From NCBI GenBank assembly GCA_013398055.1, contig VZRS01004060.1, forward strand, positions 536,761 through 600,760: a stretch of DNA of 64,000 nt, read 5' to 3'. The stretch is from Ifrita kowaldi (Eukaryota > Chordata > Aves > Passeriformes > Cinclosomatidae). Positions within the stretch are counted from its first letter, which is position 1; every line of letters starts with the position of its first letter. Positions 1-11,094 of the stretch are shown here, in pieces. The translations under genes were made by a program, and so were the position numbers. The notes beneath the pieces were generated by a model. It was not told where the DNA came from. It saw nothing but the letters and a program-made list of their open reading frames with translations, and made no database searches.

Positions 1-375
1 GCCCATTAAAATTTAGGGGTTTTTTAATAATGGCAGAAATTCTACAGGAGCTGAGACTAAACTTTTTCCAAGTTTTCTGAATCTGTAAGTATCATAAAAT
101 AAACCAATGCTTTAAAGTATCTCAGGATGAATTATCTCACTGTAATATTCCGTTCCACTCAAACACAGCAAACTTCTCAGTAATAAATTTACCCAGGAAC
201 ATAATTTATTTTGTAATATGCACTTGTTTCAATATCCCATCACAAGCACAGGTTCTGATTGCTCAGCCAAGAAACAAATTTTGTGTATGTGATCTCCCAG
301 ATAAATGAAGCTCTGTGTCTGTCTGATATCTTTGATTAGGAAGGAAATGTTATGTCTTATACCAGAACTTCTTAC
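1..375 (-). other. Intron downstream of PKHD1 exon I (partial)
   Basis: AT-rich sequence without a supportable exon or repeat. Only the 5' end of this intron, next to donor gtaagaag, is in the window. Confidence 0.8.
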
Positions 376-509
376 CCTGATGCGGCTGGCAGGAGCCCTG
401 ATGTAGATCCCTGCTGGTGACAGTGTCTCAATGTTGGATAAACCATCAGTTCCAGAAAGGCCAATCACTAGATTGTTGCTGACTCTGTTCTCCTCTTCCA
501 GTCCCTCAC
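376..509 (-). CDS. PKHD1: PKHD1 exon I: beta-helix repeat, last exon in window
   Basis: The exon is 134 nt (2 + 44 codons), with acceptor ttcttttaaag and donor gtaaga. It encodes EGLEEENRVSNNLVIGLSG, then TDGLSNIETLSPAGIYIRAP. The S-G-T-x-G-L-S and L-x-P-A-G-I-Y-I-R motifs match PKHD1 and separate it from PKHD1L1. It ends in phase 0; the continuing exon lies below position 1. From memory, mammalian fibrocystin has about 18 more residues between the end of exon H and this NN motif, so either birds have lost them or a small exon was missed in the intron at 510-3114. Confidence 0.96.
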
Positions 510-1196
510 CTTTAAAAGAAAAAAAAAATTAGAAGAAAAAGGAAAAAAAAGATTTAAAAAGTAAAAAATAAAGAGGAAGAAAAAAGAAAAATAAACATAA
601 ATGTACATATAGCTGGAAACCCTCTCTTATCATGATTTTCATTTCAATGTACACAAGTCCAGGTGTTATATTTATACATCTTTCCTTGTACCAGGTATTA
701 TATGCGACTACACCAAAAGTCATATGTTCTGCACTGCAAGTTTGTGGTGAAAATAAACAAAATGTATATTTTTAAAGCAGATTTATAGTTGGGAAAAGAG
801 ATTCACAGTGGCTTGGAGTGGGAAAGTAGCTCACCTATGCACATACAGGCATGCTCCTGGCGGTACTAGAATTCAAAGTCTTCTTTATCTCCTGTCTCCA
901 CTGACTGCCCTGCTTACATGTAAGAAAATTTCTAAACAGGCTGAAAAACACCTGGTGCAACTCTACACAAAATGAGGGGTTGCCCCCCTAAGCAACGGAG
1001 TAGGAGAAGAGAAAGGGAAAAATCAATCAACCGATTGATCAGACAACTCAGACTCGTGGGGTGCCCCAGATCTAGTTAAAGTATAGAGGAACGAAGAAGA
1101 AAACAAAAGAAATACCTTTTAAACTACATCATAAAGAAATGGGCCGTCCAACGGCAAAGAGTGGACAGTGCCATGGAAGCCAAGTCCATATAAGGA

Positions 1197-1471
1197 CACA
1201 TTGACAGCATAAGGGGAAATGGCCTCGAGTTGCGCCAGGGGAGGTTTGGGTTGGATATTAGGAAAGATTTCTCCACCTAAAAGGCAGTCAGGCATTGGAA
1301 AAGACTGCCCAGGAAAGTGGTGGAGTCACCATTCCTGGAAGTGTTCACAGCCGTGGAGATGTGGCCCTTGGGGACATGGTTTAGTGGTGGGCTTGGCAGG
1401 GCCAGTCTAATGGCTGAACTCAATGACCTTGAAGATCTCTTTGAACCTTAATGGCTCTGTGATTCTATGAC
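1197..1471 (+). mobile_element. CR1 LINE 3' fragment
   Basis: It shows gtggtggagtcaccattcct, ggggacatggtttagtggtg, a degraded ctcaatgaccttgaagatct, and ends gtgattctatga. It is 5'-truncated and belongs to the subfamily also seen at 40590 and 56730. Confidence 0.75.
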
Positions 1472-2199
1472 CAGCACTGCTGCTCTTTTGGAAGCAGAAT
1501 TCAAAGAGGAATCTTATGTGGAATCTATGCACAGGCCATTCTTGCTGGCCTACATCAGGAGCGAATTACCTCCATTTAGTTTTTTGCACCCAACAGAAGT
1601 TTTTATCCTCAACTACACCTGCTCAAGTTCTATTCGTAATACAGATCCCTTCCCAAATCATTCCTACCCCAAATATAAGCTACTTCACAGGAAAACCTGT
1701 GGCCTTTGGTTTTGGGGATAACAATAAATACTTTTGGCTTTCCTTCAGTTTTTGAGCCTTTCTCAATTTTTGCAACAAGATCCATTTAGGAAAATATTTC
1801 CAGGCTGTATGTGCTACAAACAATGCAACTACCAGAGCATGAACAGGATCCTAAAGAAGTCCTTTTTGACAGCCATAAGGGTTTTTGAGGTTTTTCCTTC
1901 CAATCTTAGACCTGGTGTGTCAATAATTTTAAGCCCAGAGTGACTTTTTGTGGCAATCCTGCAAACCCTCTGAAAATAAGGATTTTAGGTGAAATCACCG
2001 ATACAGTCCAATTCTGGAGCTGCAAAGAGCCAGCTATTATAAATATTCCTTCACGGGCAACAAAGCTATATAAAAATTAATCCATCAGACCCTCTGGAGC
2101 TGCTGACAGTGAAGCCATTAAAAGCATCTTGAGGAAAAGGTGTATTCAGGCTGAAACTTCAGCTCAGACTCCTGTAACTCAGACACAGATTCCAACATG

Positions 2200-2425
2200 A
2201 GTAAGCCAAGGGATGCCAGCAGCTTGGAGGTCCTGCTCTGCTTCCCCACGGCTGCAAGGGTTCTGTTCATCACCTTGGGCAAGTCCTCGCATCTTTCTGA
2301 GCCAGCTCTCTTCATTTGCAAGATGTGCATAACCACCACACTGGGTTTATAATCTCTCCTGTTTAAATCATGATGTATCACCCCTCATTATGTTTATGTA
2401 GAGCACCCAGCACAGAATCTCGCTG
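2200..2425 (+). mobile_element. MIR-like CORE-SINE fragment
   Basis: The core reads caccttgggcaagtcctcgc, followed by ctttctgagcc, ctcttcatttgcaagatgtg, and further on gtagagcacccagcacag. This follows the MIR consensus order (ACCTTGGGCAAGTC, CTCTGAGCC, TCATCTGTAAAATG, GCCTGGCAC) as I remember it. It is diverged and old, as expected of MIR in a bird. Boundaries are approximate. Confidence 0.7.
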
Positions 2426-3114
2426 TGTGTGAGGAACTGCAGGATCAGAAATGAAGGCTTTCTTTTTTTTCCCCTCTGTTTATCTCATAATTGGTCATTT
2501 TTATCCCATCTCTTATGGAAAACAAAAATCGCGCTATATCTTTAGGTATTCAGGCAACATGAGATCCCAGCAGAAGATGCTGCAAGTCAGTCTCCTGATG
2601 GTTAGTTAGGAGAAATATTTTGTTGTTTAACATTTTTGTTGCTCCAAGCTCCGATTTATTTAAGTGCTAAATCCTCTGGTTAACTTTTAACATATGCTTT
2701 CATTCCATTATCTTCGACATCAAATGACTGAAGTTAAAGGTAATATGCTCTTAAATGCTTCACTGAGCTAGGGTCTTAAATATTGCGTAATGGCACTTTT
2801 CCAAATACAGATGAATCAATCCTCTAAAAAAAGTCTACTTTTTGTCCACTGAAAAACAAGGGATCCAGATCAAGTGAAGACTGACCTGAAGAAAGAGAAC
2901 TGGTCAAATGGAAGTAGCTGCTAGGAGTTGTGTGTGGAGTTATGGGAGCTTTGCTCCAAATTCACTGGCACCAAAAATTGCAGAAGACGTGATTAAAGTT
3001 CTCAGAGCGCAGTTAAGGATCTGCCATTCTTTCCTCCAAAGGCATTTTCATGCAAATGGGAACCAGCACAAGTTGCTGTTATATGTAGAGTAGATGTTTG
3101 CCTGCTTCACTTAC

Positions 3115-3240
3115 CCAGGAGAAGCCCATGGCCTGAAATGTTGTAGAAAACATTATTGTGCACACTGAGGTTGGAGATCCTGGTCAGACGAAGGCCTTGG
3201 CCGAAGGAGTCCAAAACACAACAGCCACGGATGTAAGAGT
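3115..3240 (-). CDS. PKHD1: PKHD1 exon H: beta-helix (PbH1) repeats
   Basis: The exon is 126 nt (2 + 41 codons + 1), with a tract ending ttttttccag as acceptor and gtaagt as donor. It encodes SYIRGCCVLDSFGQGLRL, then ISNLSVHNNVFYNISGHGLLLG. The S-Y-I-x-G-C, F-x-x-G-L and N-N-V-F-Y-N-I-x-G-H-x-L-x-x-G motifs are strongly diagnostic of the parallel beta-helix in fibrocystins. NLS and NIS are sequons. Two adjacent cysteines follow the first glycine. Confidence 0.97.
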
Positions 3241-3414
3241 CTGGAAAAAATAGGTGCTGTGAGCGAAAATCACTCAGCATGTTGAGGGCAGGTATTTTAT
3301 ACCCCTTCTCTAGCCAGGCATGGTGACCCTCCCATCATCCAGACCCTGCCAGTGCTGCCTTCTGCCACCAGGAAGGCTTGACCCTCACTCAGTGATGAAG
3401 ACGGCACAGGAAAC

Positions 3415-3541
3415 AGTTGTCCCTGTCCATGGCAGGGTTGTAATTAGATGATTTTTCCGGTTCCTTCCAAACCAAACCAAACCAAACCAAACCAAACCAA
3501 ACCAAACCAAACCAAACCAAACCATTCTATGATTCTGTGAG
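3415..3541 (+). mobile_element. CR1 3' end interrupted by a microsatellite
   Basis: It runs ccctgtccatggcagggttg ... ggttccttcc, then a CCAAA array, then attctatgattctgtga. The array sits exactly where the CR1 consensus has ccaacccaaacc. Confidence 0.8.
3467..3523 (+). repeat. (CCAAA)n microsatellite, about 11 units
   Basis: 57 nt of uninterrupted CCAAA units inside the CR1 tail. The minus-strand FGLVW peptide run is a translation of this array and not a protein. Confidence 0.97.
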
Positions 3542-4058
3542 AGATGAAAGTGTAGCTTAGCAGGCGGGAAAATCCATCCAGCACCTCTGAAACATTCTTT
3601 GAGCCCACCTAACTTGCTCCTCCCACCACCAGTCTTCAGAGCCTTCACTGCCACTTCCACAGAGATTAATTTGGCACTTAACAGTGACAAAGTCAAAAGA
3701 ACTTAATATGTTCCTTAACCTCTGGGCGATGAAATTAAATGTTGGCCCCTGCAACCAGCCAGCTCTGAGTCACTTTTGGGCTCCCTCGTAGCATGTTAGT
3801 GCACTTAATTCCGGAGACACTTTCTTCTACATCAAAAGAGCAATATAGCATAAAAAAAAAATATTATTTTAGGAAGAAGCAGAGGTACAAAGGAACTGAA
3901 GCAGATGAAACTACTCTGTCACCAGACTAGAGGTGAGGGGTTTTTTACACACTTAACAATCCAACTTGTCAACTGACCCAAGAGTCAAGCAGGTTTTGAG
4001 GGCATTTGCCCAGTCTTAGGGCAGGAGATGGTGGATACCTCCAGTGCAGCCAACTCAC

Positions 4059-4253
4059 CTGCCATCCAGGTGTTGCCAGTAACAGTCAGAGCACTGCAGT
4101 GATGCTGGAACGCTTGGCCCATGTGGCGAAATTGGACCCCCTCCAGCTGCAGCTGACACGCCTCTCCCTGGAAGGCCTCCACAACCACGATGGCTCCCAG
4201 GTCCCGGGAGCCGAGCTGCCTCTCACTTGTGTTGTACAGACACCTGGAGTGAC
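4059..4253 (-). CDS. PKHD1: PKHD1 exon G: first beta-helix (PbH1) segment
   Basis: The exon is 195 nt (2 + 64 codons + 1), with acceptor gtgtcctag and donor gtgagt. It encodes RCLYNTSERQLGSRDLGA, then IVVVEAF and LQLEGVQFRHMGQAFQHH and ALTVTGNTWMA. The LGSRD-GA motif and the L-x-G-V-Q-F-x-x-x-G-Q-A-F segment match the beta-helix entry of PKHD1. NTS is a sequon. An overlapping open frame on the plus strand at this place is the antisense shadow. Confidence 0.95.
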
Positions 4254-6033
4254 CTAGGACACAACCCAGTGGGAGCTGTGAGTGGCAGTTATCCATGGGG
4301 CCCGTGGGATGTGCAGAGGGAAATCCTCCCCACTGACCCAGTGAGACTCCACCTCCAGCAGGGATCTGAAACATGGGCCCAAAGACAACACAGGCAAACA
4401 TGTTTGATGCTCCCTTGAAATACTGTCATGGTTCTTTCCCTAAAAGTCTGGACATCTTGGAGGGAAATATATCAAAACAAGCAGGAAGATGTAGTTTTAT
4501 GTCTTGGACAGTTCCTTGGAGTTAATTTTAGATAGTCATATGCATGAGGAAGAGAGATTCAACATTGATTTACCTTAGGTGAGGTTCTTGAAGCGTGGAT
4601 GTATAGAACTAAACTGAAATGAGGCATTTTGGGTTTTTTATACACTCTGCTCTCCTGACTCTCCCTGAAGATGGATGGGGAGCTGTTACTACCCACAGTT
4701 TCAAGACAAGAATAGAGATTAGGGAGAAATTCTTCCTTGTGAGGGTGGTGAGGCCCTGGCACAGGGTGCCCAGAGAAGCTGTGGCTGCCCCTGGATCCCT
4801 GGAAGTGTCCAAGACCAGGTTGGACAGGGCTTGGAGCAACCTGGGGTAGTGGAAGGTGTCCCTGCCCATGGCAGGGGGTGGAACGAGATAAGATTTAGGG
4901 CCCTTCCAACCCAGGCCATTCTTGGATTCCATGATATGACAAGAAAAGTAAATCATAGGGCTGGGTAAAATTCCTGAAAAACACCCTTCCAATGGGCCTG
5001 TGATATTTCAGTATGAGGAGATTCAGGCTCCAAATTTGTTACTTGGACTTATTCAGTGGAGGAGCAGAGGGGATCTCAAATTCCAGCACTGCCTGCCGAT
5101 GCTCAGTAATGCTCATTTTTCTTTTAAAGAAGGTAAATTAACCACAAAAAACCACTGGTCACTCCTCTTCTGGTGACTCCTCTTCGAAATCCTCCTATCC
5201 TTTAACTCAAATAAAAACCTCAAACGGTTAGCACATTTCAGAGCCTATATTTATGAGTTCCACACAAAATGGACCATAAATCCATGAGTAATATAAGCAG
5301 CTGGCTGCTGGATATCAAATGAAGTCTTGTGTCACAGTCTGAAAGCCCAAGGCATTTTTTTTTTAAAGGAAACCTTACACCTGGGTTGCCAGATAACCTA
5401 ACTCTCCTCACATTATAATCACTGTGTCTGATTCTACTTCCTGAATAGATGGTGTAAATCAGGAATCCACCTGTCAAACTCCATGGCATTTCATACAACT
5501 GAAACTAAAGGAGAACTGAGATATTTAACATTTTTTCACCAGTGACACTTTATGCATCACCTGTTATTTTTTCCTTGGCATCCCTAAACACTAAACAACG
5601 TCTCAATATTTTACTCTAAAGAGTACAAACAGCATTGGGCTGTTTTGTTTTTCCTTCTTCTTAAAGTGACTAAATAGTAAACACAATTAAAAATTTAATA
5701 TATTATGCACACTGAAACATGTTTTCAGAAGATACTTTCTTTTCTACACCCTTAGGCTCAGCAAAACTAAAGGGTCTTTCCCAAGATGGCTTGAAACAAC
5801 AATGTGAAAATAATACATCTGAGATATTACAATGAAGTGCAGTTCAACTCCCAAGACTTCACACTTCAATGTCAAACAATGTTTGGAGAGACAAACTCTC
5901 CTTCCTGGCATTGGAATGTCTCAAAGTTATCCTAGGAAGAAAGAGTTCTTATACACAGTGAAGATGCCACAATGGGATTTTAATGGAGCAGTTTTCCCCC
6001 TCAGTACATTTCTGTGAGAAAAGACCTCCTCAC
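4254..6033 (-). other. PKHD1 intron F-G
   Basis: A 1.8-kb intron containing one plus-strand CR1 copy at 4662-4938. The remainder is AT-rich without a recognised feature. Confidence 0.85.
4662..4938 (+). mobile_element. CR1 LINE 3' fragment
   Basis: It contains gagggtggtgaggccctggc, cttggagcaacctggggtag and tgcccatggcagggggtgg, and ends near ccattcttggattccatgata. Confidence 0.85.
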
Positions 6034-6179
6034 CTGCATTTACACACTGCCTGAGGTGGGACATCCTCTCCAGTGTGACATTTCCTTGGACAACAACCCT
6101 TCTGCTGATCAGTGCTACCACAGGACTCAAAGGCAGACCTTGGCCATTGTCCCATCCCTCTCCTACGCTGTGGGGGTAC
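6034..6179 (-). CDS. PKHD1: PKHD1 exon F: linker between G8 and beta-helix
   Basis: The exon is 146 nt (1 + 48 codons + 1), with acceptor ctttcattag and donor gtgagg. It encodes YPHSVGEGWDNGQGLPLSP, then VALISRRVVVQGNVTLERM and HLRQCVNAG. The V-A-L-I-S-R-x-x-x-x-Q-G-N motif follows G8 domains in fibrocystins, where it starts the beta-helix. NVT is a sequon. The segment before the conserved G-S-R-D motif of the next exon looks a few residues shorter than in mammals, as I remember them. Confidence 0.95.
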
Positions 6180-7355
6180 CTAATGAAAGACAAAACATAA
6201 AGGCTCAAAAGCCTCTGCACCTGTGAGAAGGATAGAATTAGGTTTATGATTTCTTGTTATCTATGTTTATGACCATAAACTCCCTAATTCAGAGCAGGTT
6301 TCAGTCCTTTTCTCGTTAGGGACAGTGTCACATCCAGTGCTAGATAGGCTTTTCCTTGTCTGATGTTTGCTTTCATCTTTTGCCTCACAAGCACTCAAAC
6401 CTTCGTTAGATTATGTATATAATGTAATATATTGTATTATTAGGAAAAGGCTTTTCACCCAGAGGGTGGAGTGGCACTGGAACACATCCCCCGGGGAAGT
6501 GGTTACAGCCCCAAGGCTGCCAGAGCTCAAAAAGCATTTGGACAACACTTTTAGGCACAGGGTGGAGATTTTGGGATTGCCCCATGCAGAGCCAAGAACT
6601 GGGTTCGATGATTCTTGTGGGCCCCTTCCAACCGAGAATGTTCTATGATTCTATGATATTTACAACAAAATATTTCAGCCTTTGAATTTTCTTCCCAAAA
6701 CAAGTTTGGGTGAAAACCATCACGACTTTTTTCCTCAAGCCCCAGTCATTCCTGAAAATCATACCCTTAATCTTCCTGGGCATTGGAGCTGGGTTGCCTC
6801 CAGATAGATAATGTGTTGCAACACTGGAGCTGATAAGAAGTACAGTTTTCAGTTTGTCCAAAATCTCCATGCACAGGAGATGAAGAGACAATAAGGCAGT
6901 GAAATTAACACTCACTGGTAGTATGGAAGCAGATGTCTATAGTGGAAAAATTCACTTTGAGTGTATTACTTAAGAAAATCAGTCAAGAAGAGAGGATTTT
7001 TTTTACAAAAGTCAGACATTTCTTGTGAAAAAAAATGCACTTTCTCATGAAATTAACTATGTAGGAAATTTCTTTGTCATTCCTACACTGATGCCACCGG
7101 ACTTTACTGGCCATCAGTGTTTTCTGCTTCAAAGGTTTTCTGAGTTCAAGGGCATGATACAGAATTTAAACATTCAGGATTGAACGTGCGCTACCTTTAG
7201 GGGGAGTGAGGAACTGAAATATCACTGGCCACCTTTGTTAAAGGGATTTATATAGTTATTATATCCCACAGGGAATGGCAAATACTGACTTTGATCAAAT
7301 TTTCTCCTTGTTTAGCTCTCTGCTATAAAAATCCCCATGACTCTTAAAAGGATAC
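6180..7355 (-). other. PKHD1 intron E-F
   Basis: A 1.2-kb intron with one CR1 copy at 6437-6659. Nothing else was recognised. Confidence 0.85.
6437..6659 (+). mobile_element. CR1 LINE 3' fragment, divergent subfamily
   Basis: It starts aggaaaaggcttttcaccca, contains gagctcaaaaagcatttgga and ends gttctatgattctatga. The same subfamily recurs at 37938-38148. Confidence 0.8.
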
Positions 7356-7563
7356 CTGAGTGGTGATCTAAGGTGCAGCTCCGTGTTGTTCACAGACTGG
7401 ATAACAGCCACTTCTTCCTGCTGCTGTGCATCTCCAAGGCCTGAACTTCCCACAAGGATTTCATCATCAGGCTGCCAATCAACAGGTTCCTGGAGCACTA
7501 ATTGTGTGTCACTAGCATTAGCTGATGATTTCAAGTGTGTGAAAACTACTTTGGGCATCCAGC
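7356..7563 (-). CDS. PKHD1: PKHD1 exon E: end of first G8 domain
   Basis: The exon is 208 nt (2 + 68 codons + 2), with acceptor tttttttcag-like tract ending ttcag and donor gtatcc. It encodes GWMPKVVFTHLKSSANASD, then LVLQEPVDWQPDDEILVGSS and ELHLRSPLR. The V-D-W-x-P-x-D-E-I-x-V motif is the characteristic C-terminal strand of G8 domains, and LxLxSPLRY is shared with mammalian PKHD1. NAS and NNT are sequons. The last codon is completed by the first base of exon F to give Arg-Tyr across the junction. A (CAAA)n tract and a plus-strand CR1 piece begin about 55 bp upstream of the acceptor. Confidence 0.96.
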
Positions 7564-7616
7564 CTGAAAAGAACAAGGGAAAAAAAGTTAAAAAGCATGT
7601 CAATAAACTTAAAAAA

Positions 7617-7637
7617 CAAACAAACAAACAAACAAAC
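7617..7637 (+). repeat. (CAAA)n tract
   Basis: About five tetranucleotide units directly preceding a CR1 piece. Confidence 0.9.
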
Positions 7638-7639
7638 AG

Positions 7640-7795
7640 GAGCAGAATGCTGCTGGTTCAAGGCCAGGTTGGATGGGGCTTGGAGCAGCCTGGTCTAATG
7701 GAAGGTGTCTCTTCTCATGGCAGGGGCATGGAATGATGTGGTCTTTAAGGTTCCTTCCAACCAAAATCATTCAATAATTCAATGATTCTGTGAAA
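7640..7795 (+). mobile_element. CR1 LINE 3' fragment
   Basis: It contains aaggccaggttggatggggc and ggaaggtgtctcttctcatg, and ends caattcaatgattctgtga. It begins about 77 bp from PKHD1 exon E. Confidence 0.85.
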
Positions 7796-8522
7796 TCTGT
7801 GTATAACAAGCCCCAGCAATGAAAAACCCTGCCCTATAAACCTCCTTTCTTCCCTTAATGAAGTTTGCTTTAACTTTTGACATTTCTATTTCCCTAGCAG
7901 GCTTTGGAACAGATTGGTCCAGCGAGGTCCAGCACATTGAACACCATCAGGGGAGAGTGTGTGCCTCACACGCCCACCTTTAGAATACTTTTCCTTCCCT
8001 CCCTTGCAATAGATCAACATTTACCTTTAACCCACAGCAAGTTACTATCCTCCCTGGTTGTACTGCAGGAAAGTAATAACAGCAGAAATCACTAAGTGTA
8101 AAGACTGTATTCAATAAATCATTTTCAAATTATTTTAAGCAAACTTCTCTGTCCATATCCTGTTTCACTTTCTTGTTCCTTATACCCCAGCATCCTCATC
8201 ACCTACATATACAACAGTGTCCCAACTATTTCCTTAATGAAGATAGAAATAAGAAGTAACACCTCCAAGACAATAAATTCACAACAGAATCAGAGAAAGA
8301 AGGATCAAATCTATATACTCTTTTATCTTGAAAAAAAGAGTGTATATATATTGAGGTACATGTGAACACCTGCTGTGGATCAATGATGGGCATCGAAACC
8401 TGAGATACTTCTGGTATTTTCTTAAATCAAACTTGAAATTTCTCAACTTCCAGCTAAGAGAATCTCTCAGACACCTTTCACTTAAGGTGTTTCAGTTCAT
8501 ATCACAGCCTGTTTTGGAAGGC

Positions 8523-9075
8523 ATCAAACAGATCTCCTCCTCTTCAGCTCAGTCCTGTGAGGCACACCTGAAGTGCTGTGTCCAGTTCTGGGCTCCTCAG
8601 GACAAGAGAGACACGGAGCTCCTGGAGCGCGTCCAGTGCAGGGTGACAAAAGATAATGGAGGGACTGGAGCATCTCCCTGCCCGGGAAAGGCTGAGGGAG
8701 CTGGGGCTGTTCAGCCTTGAGAGGAGACACAGCTGAGAGGGGCCCTCAGCCCTGGGTGTCCCTGTCTGCAGGGAGGGCTCAGGGCAGGGCCCAGGCTCTG
8801 CTCCGGGGGCCCAGCAATGGCACCAGAGGAACGGGCAGAAACTGACCCCAGGAAGTTCCACGGGACATGAGGAAGAACTTTCCTGTGCAGTGACCGAGCA
8901 CTGAACAGACTGTCCCGAGAGGGTTTGGAGTCTCCCTCACTGGGGATATTCCAGAACCCTCTGGACACAACCCTGTGCCCTGTGCTCTGGGATGGTCCTG
9001 CTGGAGCAGGGAGGTTGGACCAGGTGACCCACTGTGGTCCCTTCCAACCTGACCCATCCTGGGATCCTGTGAAAC
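8523..9075 (+). mobile_element. CR1 LINE 3' fragment, about 550 bp, GC-rich
   Basis: It includes the reverse-transcriptase-distal part (gtccagttctgggctcctca, ctggggctgttcagccttga) and the tail ggtcccttccaacctgaccc atcctgggatcctgtg. It is one of the longest copies here, with no intact ORF. Confidence 0.8.
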
Positions 9076-10048
9076 CAATGCAGAAGCTGAAATGTAGTAG
9101 GACACATAGGACACCATCGATGCCAAAGGAACCAGACTGGAACGACTCTGTAGTAGCCCCCAAAACACACGGACCCTGCATCTTCAGCACCTACATCATT
9201 CACCCTACTGTTCTGCTTCTATAGGGCCACACTCTTTTCTAATGAGACGTAGCCAAAACCCACCTTCCACCACTCATGGTCACAGACATCAAAGACCACA
9301 TCCTCGACACAGCTCAAAAAACCCCCCTTGATATCAGCCCATGTGCATTCTTTCACCAGCAGCACTCTCTTCATCTTTATTGATTTACCTTCTTCCACTG
9401 AGCGATTCTCGTGAATTTTTAGGACTGGCATAAAAGCCAATGACTGGCAGCAGCCATCTGCATGTGGAGCACTGCACAATTTCTCTCCAGCTCTGGACAT
9501 TTTGTTTATGGTGTTGATTTGTGTGCCTGTGTTAATGTGTGTTCTCGTGCATCTGTGTCCAGACACACAACTGACCCCCGTGGAGTGCATCTGTCACATG
9601 CACACTACAGCAGCACTGCTGGGCAACAACTCCTGTCACTGAGAAGTGTGAAACACCATTCTGCATTCAAAACACGCTCCAATGGAAAAGGCTTTTTGCA
9701 GGCTTTTTTCCACTTCTGAGCTCTGACTCAAAAATTTTTAAGGAAAATGTTCTCAACTGTGGGTTGGTTTTTTTTCTTCTAAGAGAATATTCAAGGCATC
9801 CAAACATTCCCCCATTTCCTTTATTTCCTTTTTCCTGTTTTCTCTTCTTACGGTACTCATCTCCCTGTCTCCAATTCCGCAGGTTTTTTACCTTTTTCCT
9901 TGTGTTTTGGGTGGGGTTTTTCCTGATGATTTTGGGGGGGGTGGGATATTTCTCTGCACATTCAAAATCTACACCGAGTTTCCAATAAGTTCAGTATATT
10001 TTTGTTAGGGAAAACCAAACCAAACAAAAAAGTTTAGTAGATTCCACT

Positions 10049-10165
10049 TTCATAGAACATAAAACCATGAGGATTAAAAAAGACCTCTAAGACCATCAAG
10101 TCCAACCATTAACTCAGCACTTCCAGATCTACCACCAAACCATGTCCCTAAGCACCACACTTACC
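10049..10165 (-). mobile_element. CR1 LINE 3' fragment (minus)
   Basis: It starts with tcatagaacataaaaccatg and runs through accatcaagtccaaccatta to accatgtccctaagcacca, the complement-strand view of a CR1 tail. Confidence 0.75.
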
Positions 10166-11094
10166 CATTTCCTTGCTTCCCATTTATATTCCCACATACA
10201 ACACCTCCAGGTCAGAATCTCCTTTACTTCCAGCAGCACGAGTGACACACAAGATACGGTCAGTGATACCTTTCTGGTGCCAATAAGAGACCATAACTGA
10301 GGCTTCTTCACCCTAACTATAATATATTCCCCTTGAAAAAACCTCGATTTTGGATAAAATGTTCAAAATTCATAAAATAACCTTCAGCGTCTGGGTTTGG
10401 GCAGTGCAACAGGTAAATAAATTACCTGTTTGAAAGGAAAAGGTTTAAAAGACCAACAGCTGTGGTGTATTTAAATTATTTCTTCCTCCAAAATGTACAG
10501 TGAGCAGAAATAGTCCAAAGTGCTGAAAAATAGATGAATCTGTATAACTCCTTAATTATTGAACTCATTTTTAATAATTAACTAAGCATGATTTGGAAAA
10601 AAACCCCATATCTTGAGATCTAAAGCAGAAGCTACTTCATGTTAAAGGACAGAGCCTTTAGACTCAAAAAGCTGTTGAAGGCAAAGCAAGAATTGAAGAA
10701 TTGAACACTTTACTACCTGACTTAACAGAACACCCTTAAACATGGAGCAGAGCAGAATGGTGCAGCCTAGAAATACAAGGGGCGTGAAAATTAATTCCAA
10801 AGGCATTCATCACAAATTTTAAGATTGGGAACATCTTGGCACCAGGACCCTGGTTATGCTTCCTGTTGGAAGCATGATGTGAAGTTGCAGTCTTCTATGG
10901 ACCTGGTAAAATCATTAAGAAGGAGACAATTCTGATGGTTACAATGCCACTCTTGAGGAAAAACAAAATAAATTTAATTTCTTATGGCCTCCAACAAAAA
11001 ATATTTGATAAATCTATGTTGAATGATATGTCACTTATCTATCTGGTTTCATCCAGTTCTAAGTAGTGACAGGATACCAATAGCTACTGATAGA

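Larger units (their letters stand above)
510..3114 (-). other. PKHD1 intron H-I
   Basis: A 2.6-kb intron with an A-rich plus-strand stretch at 518-600, a CR1 piece at 1197-1471 and a MIR-like SINE fragment at about 2200-2425. The stretch at 955-1195 is less AT-rich than its flanks and I could not classify it. No further exon was recognised. Confidence 0.8.
3241..4058 (-). other. PKHD1 intron G-H
   Basis: A short intron of 818 bp. It holds a CR1 3' end interrupted by a pentanucleotide repeat (3415-3541) and otherwise unique sequence. Confidence 0.85.

Noticed and set aside
3385..3696. Open frame with an FGLVW repeat peptide
   Set aside because: It is a translation of the (CCAAA)n microsatellite on the minus strand within a CR1 tail; no splice or start support.
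4006..4257. Plus-strand open frame opposite exon G
   Set aside because: It is the antisense shadow of a real coding exon.
4427..4520. Possible retroviral LTR start (tgtcatggttc)
   Set aside because: Only a short motif reminiscent of passerine LTRs; no polyadenylation signal, partner LTR or target duplication was found.
8544..9224. Several overlapping open frames of 90-160 residues
   Set aside because: They fall in a GC-rich CR1 copy with low stop-codon density; no conserved domain or splice site.
9219..9590. 123-residue minus-strand frame near PKHD1 exons
   Set aside because: It does not match any fibrocystin motif, and exons D and E already join in phase without it.
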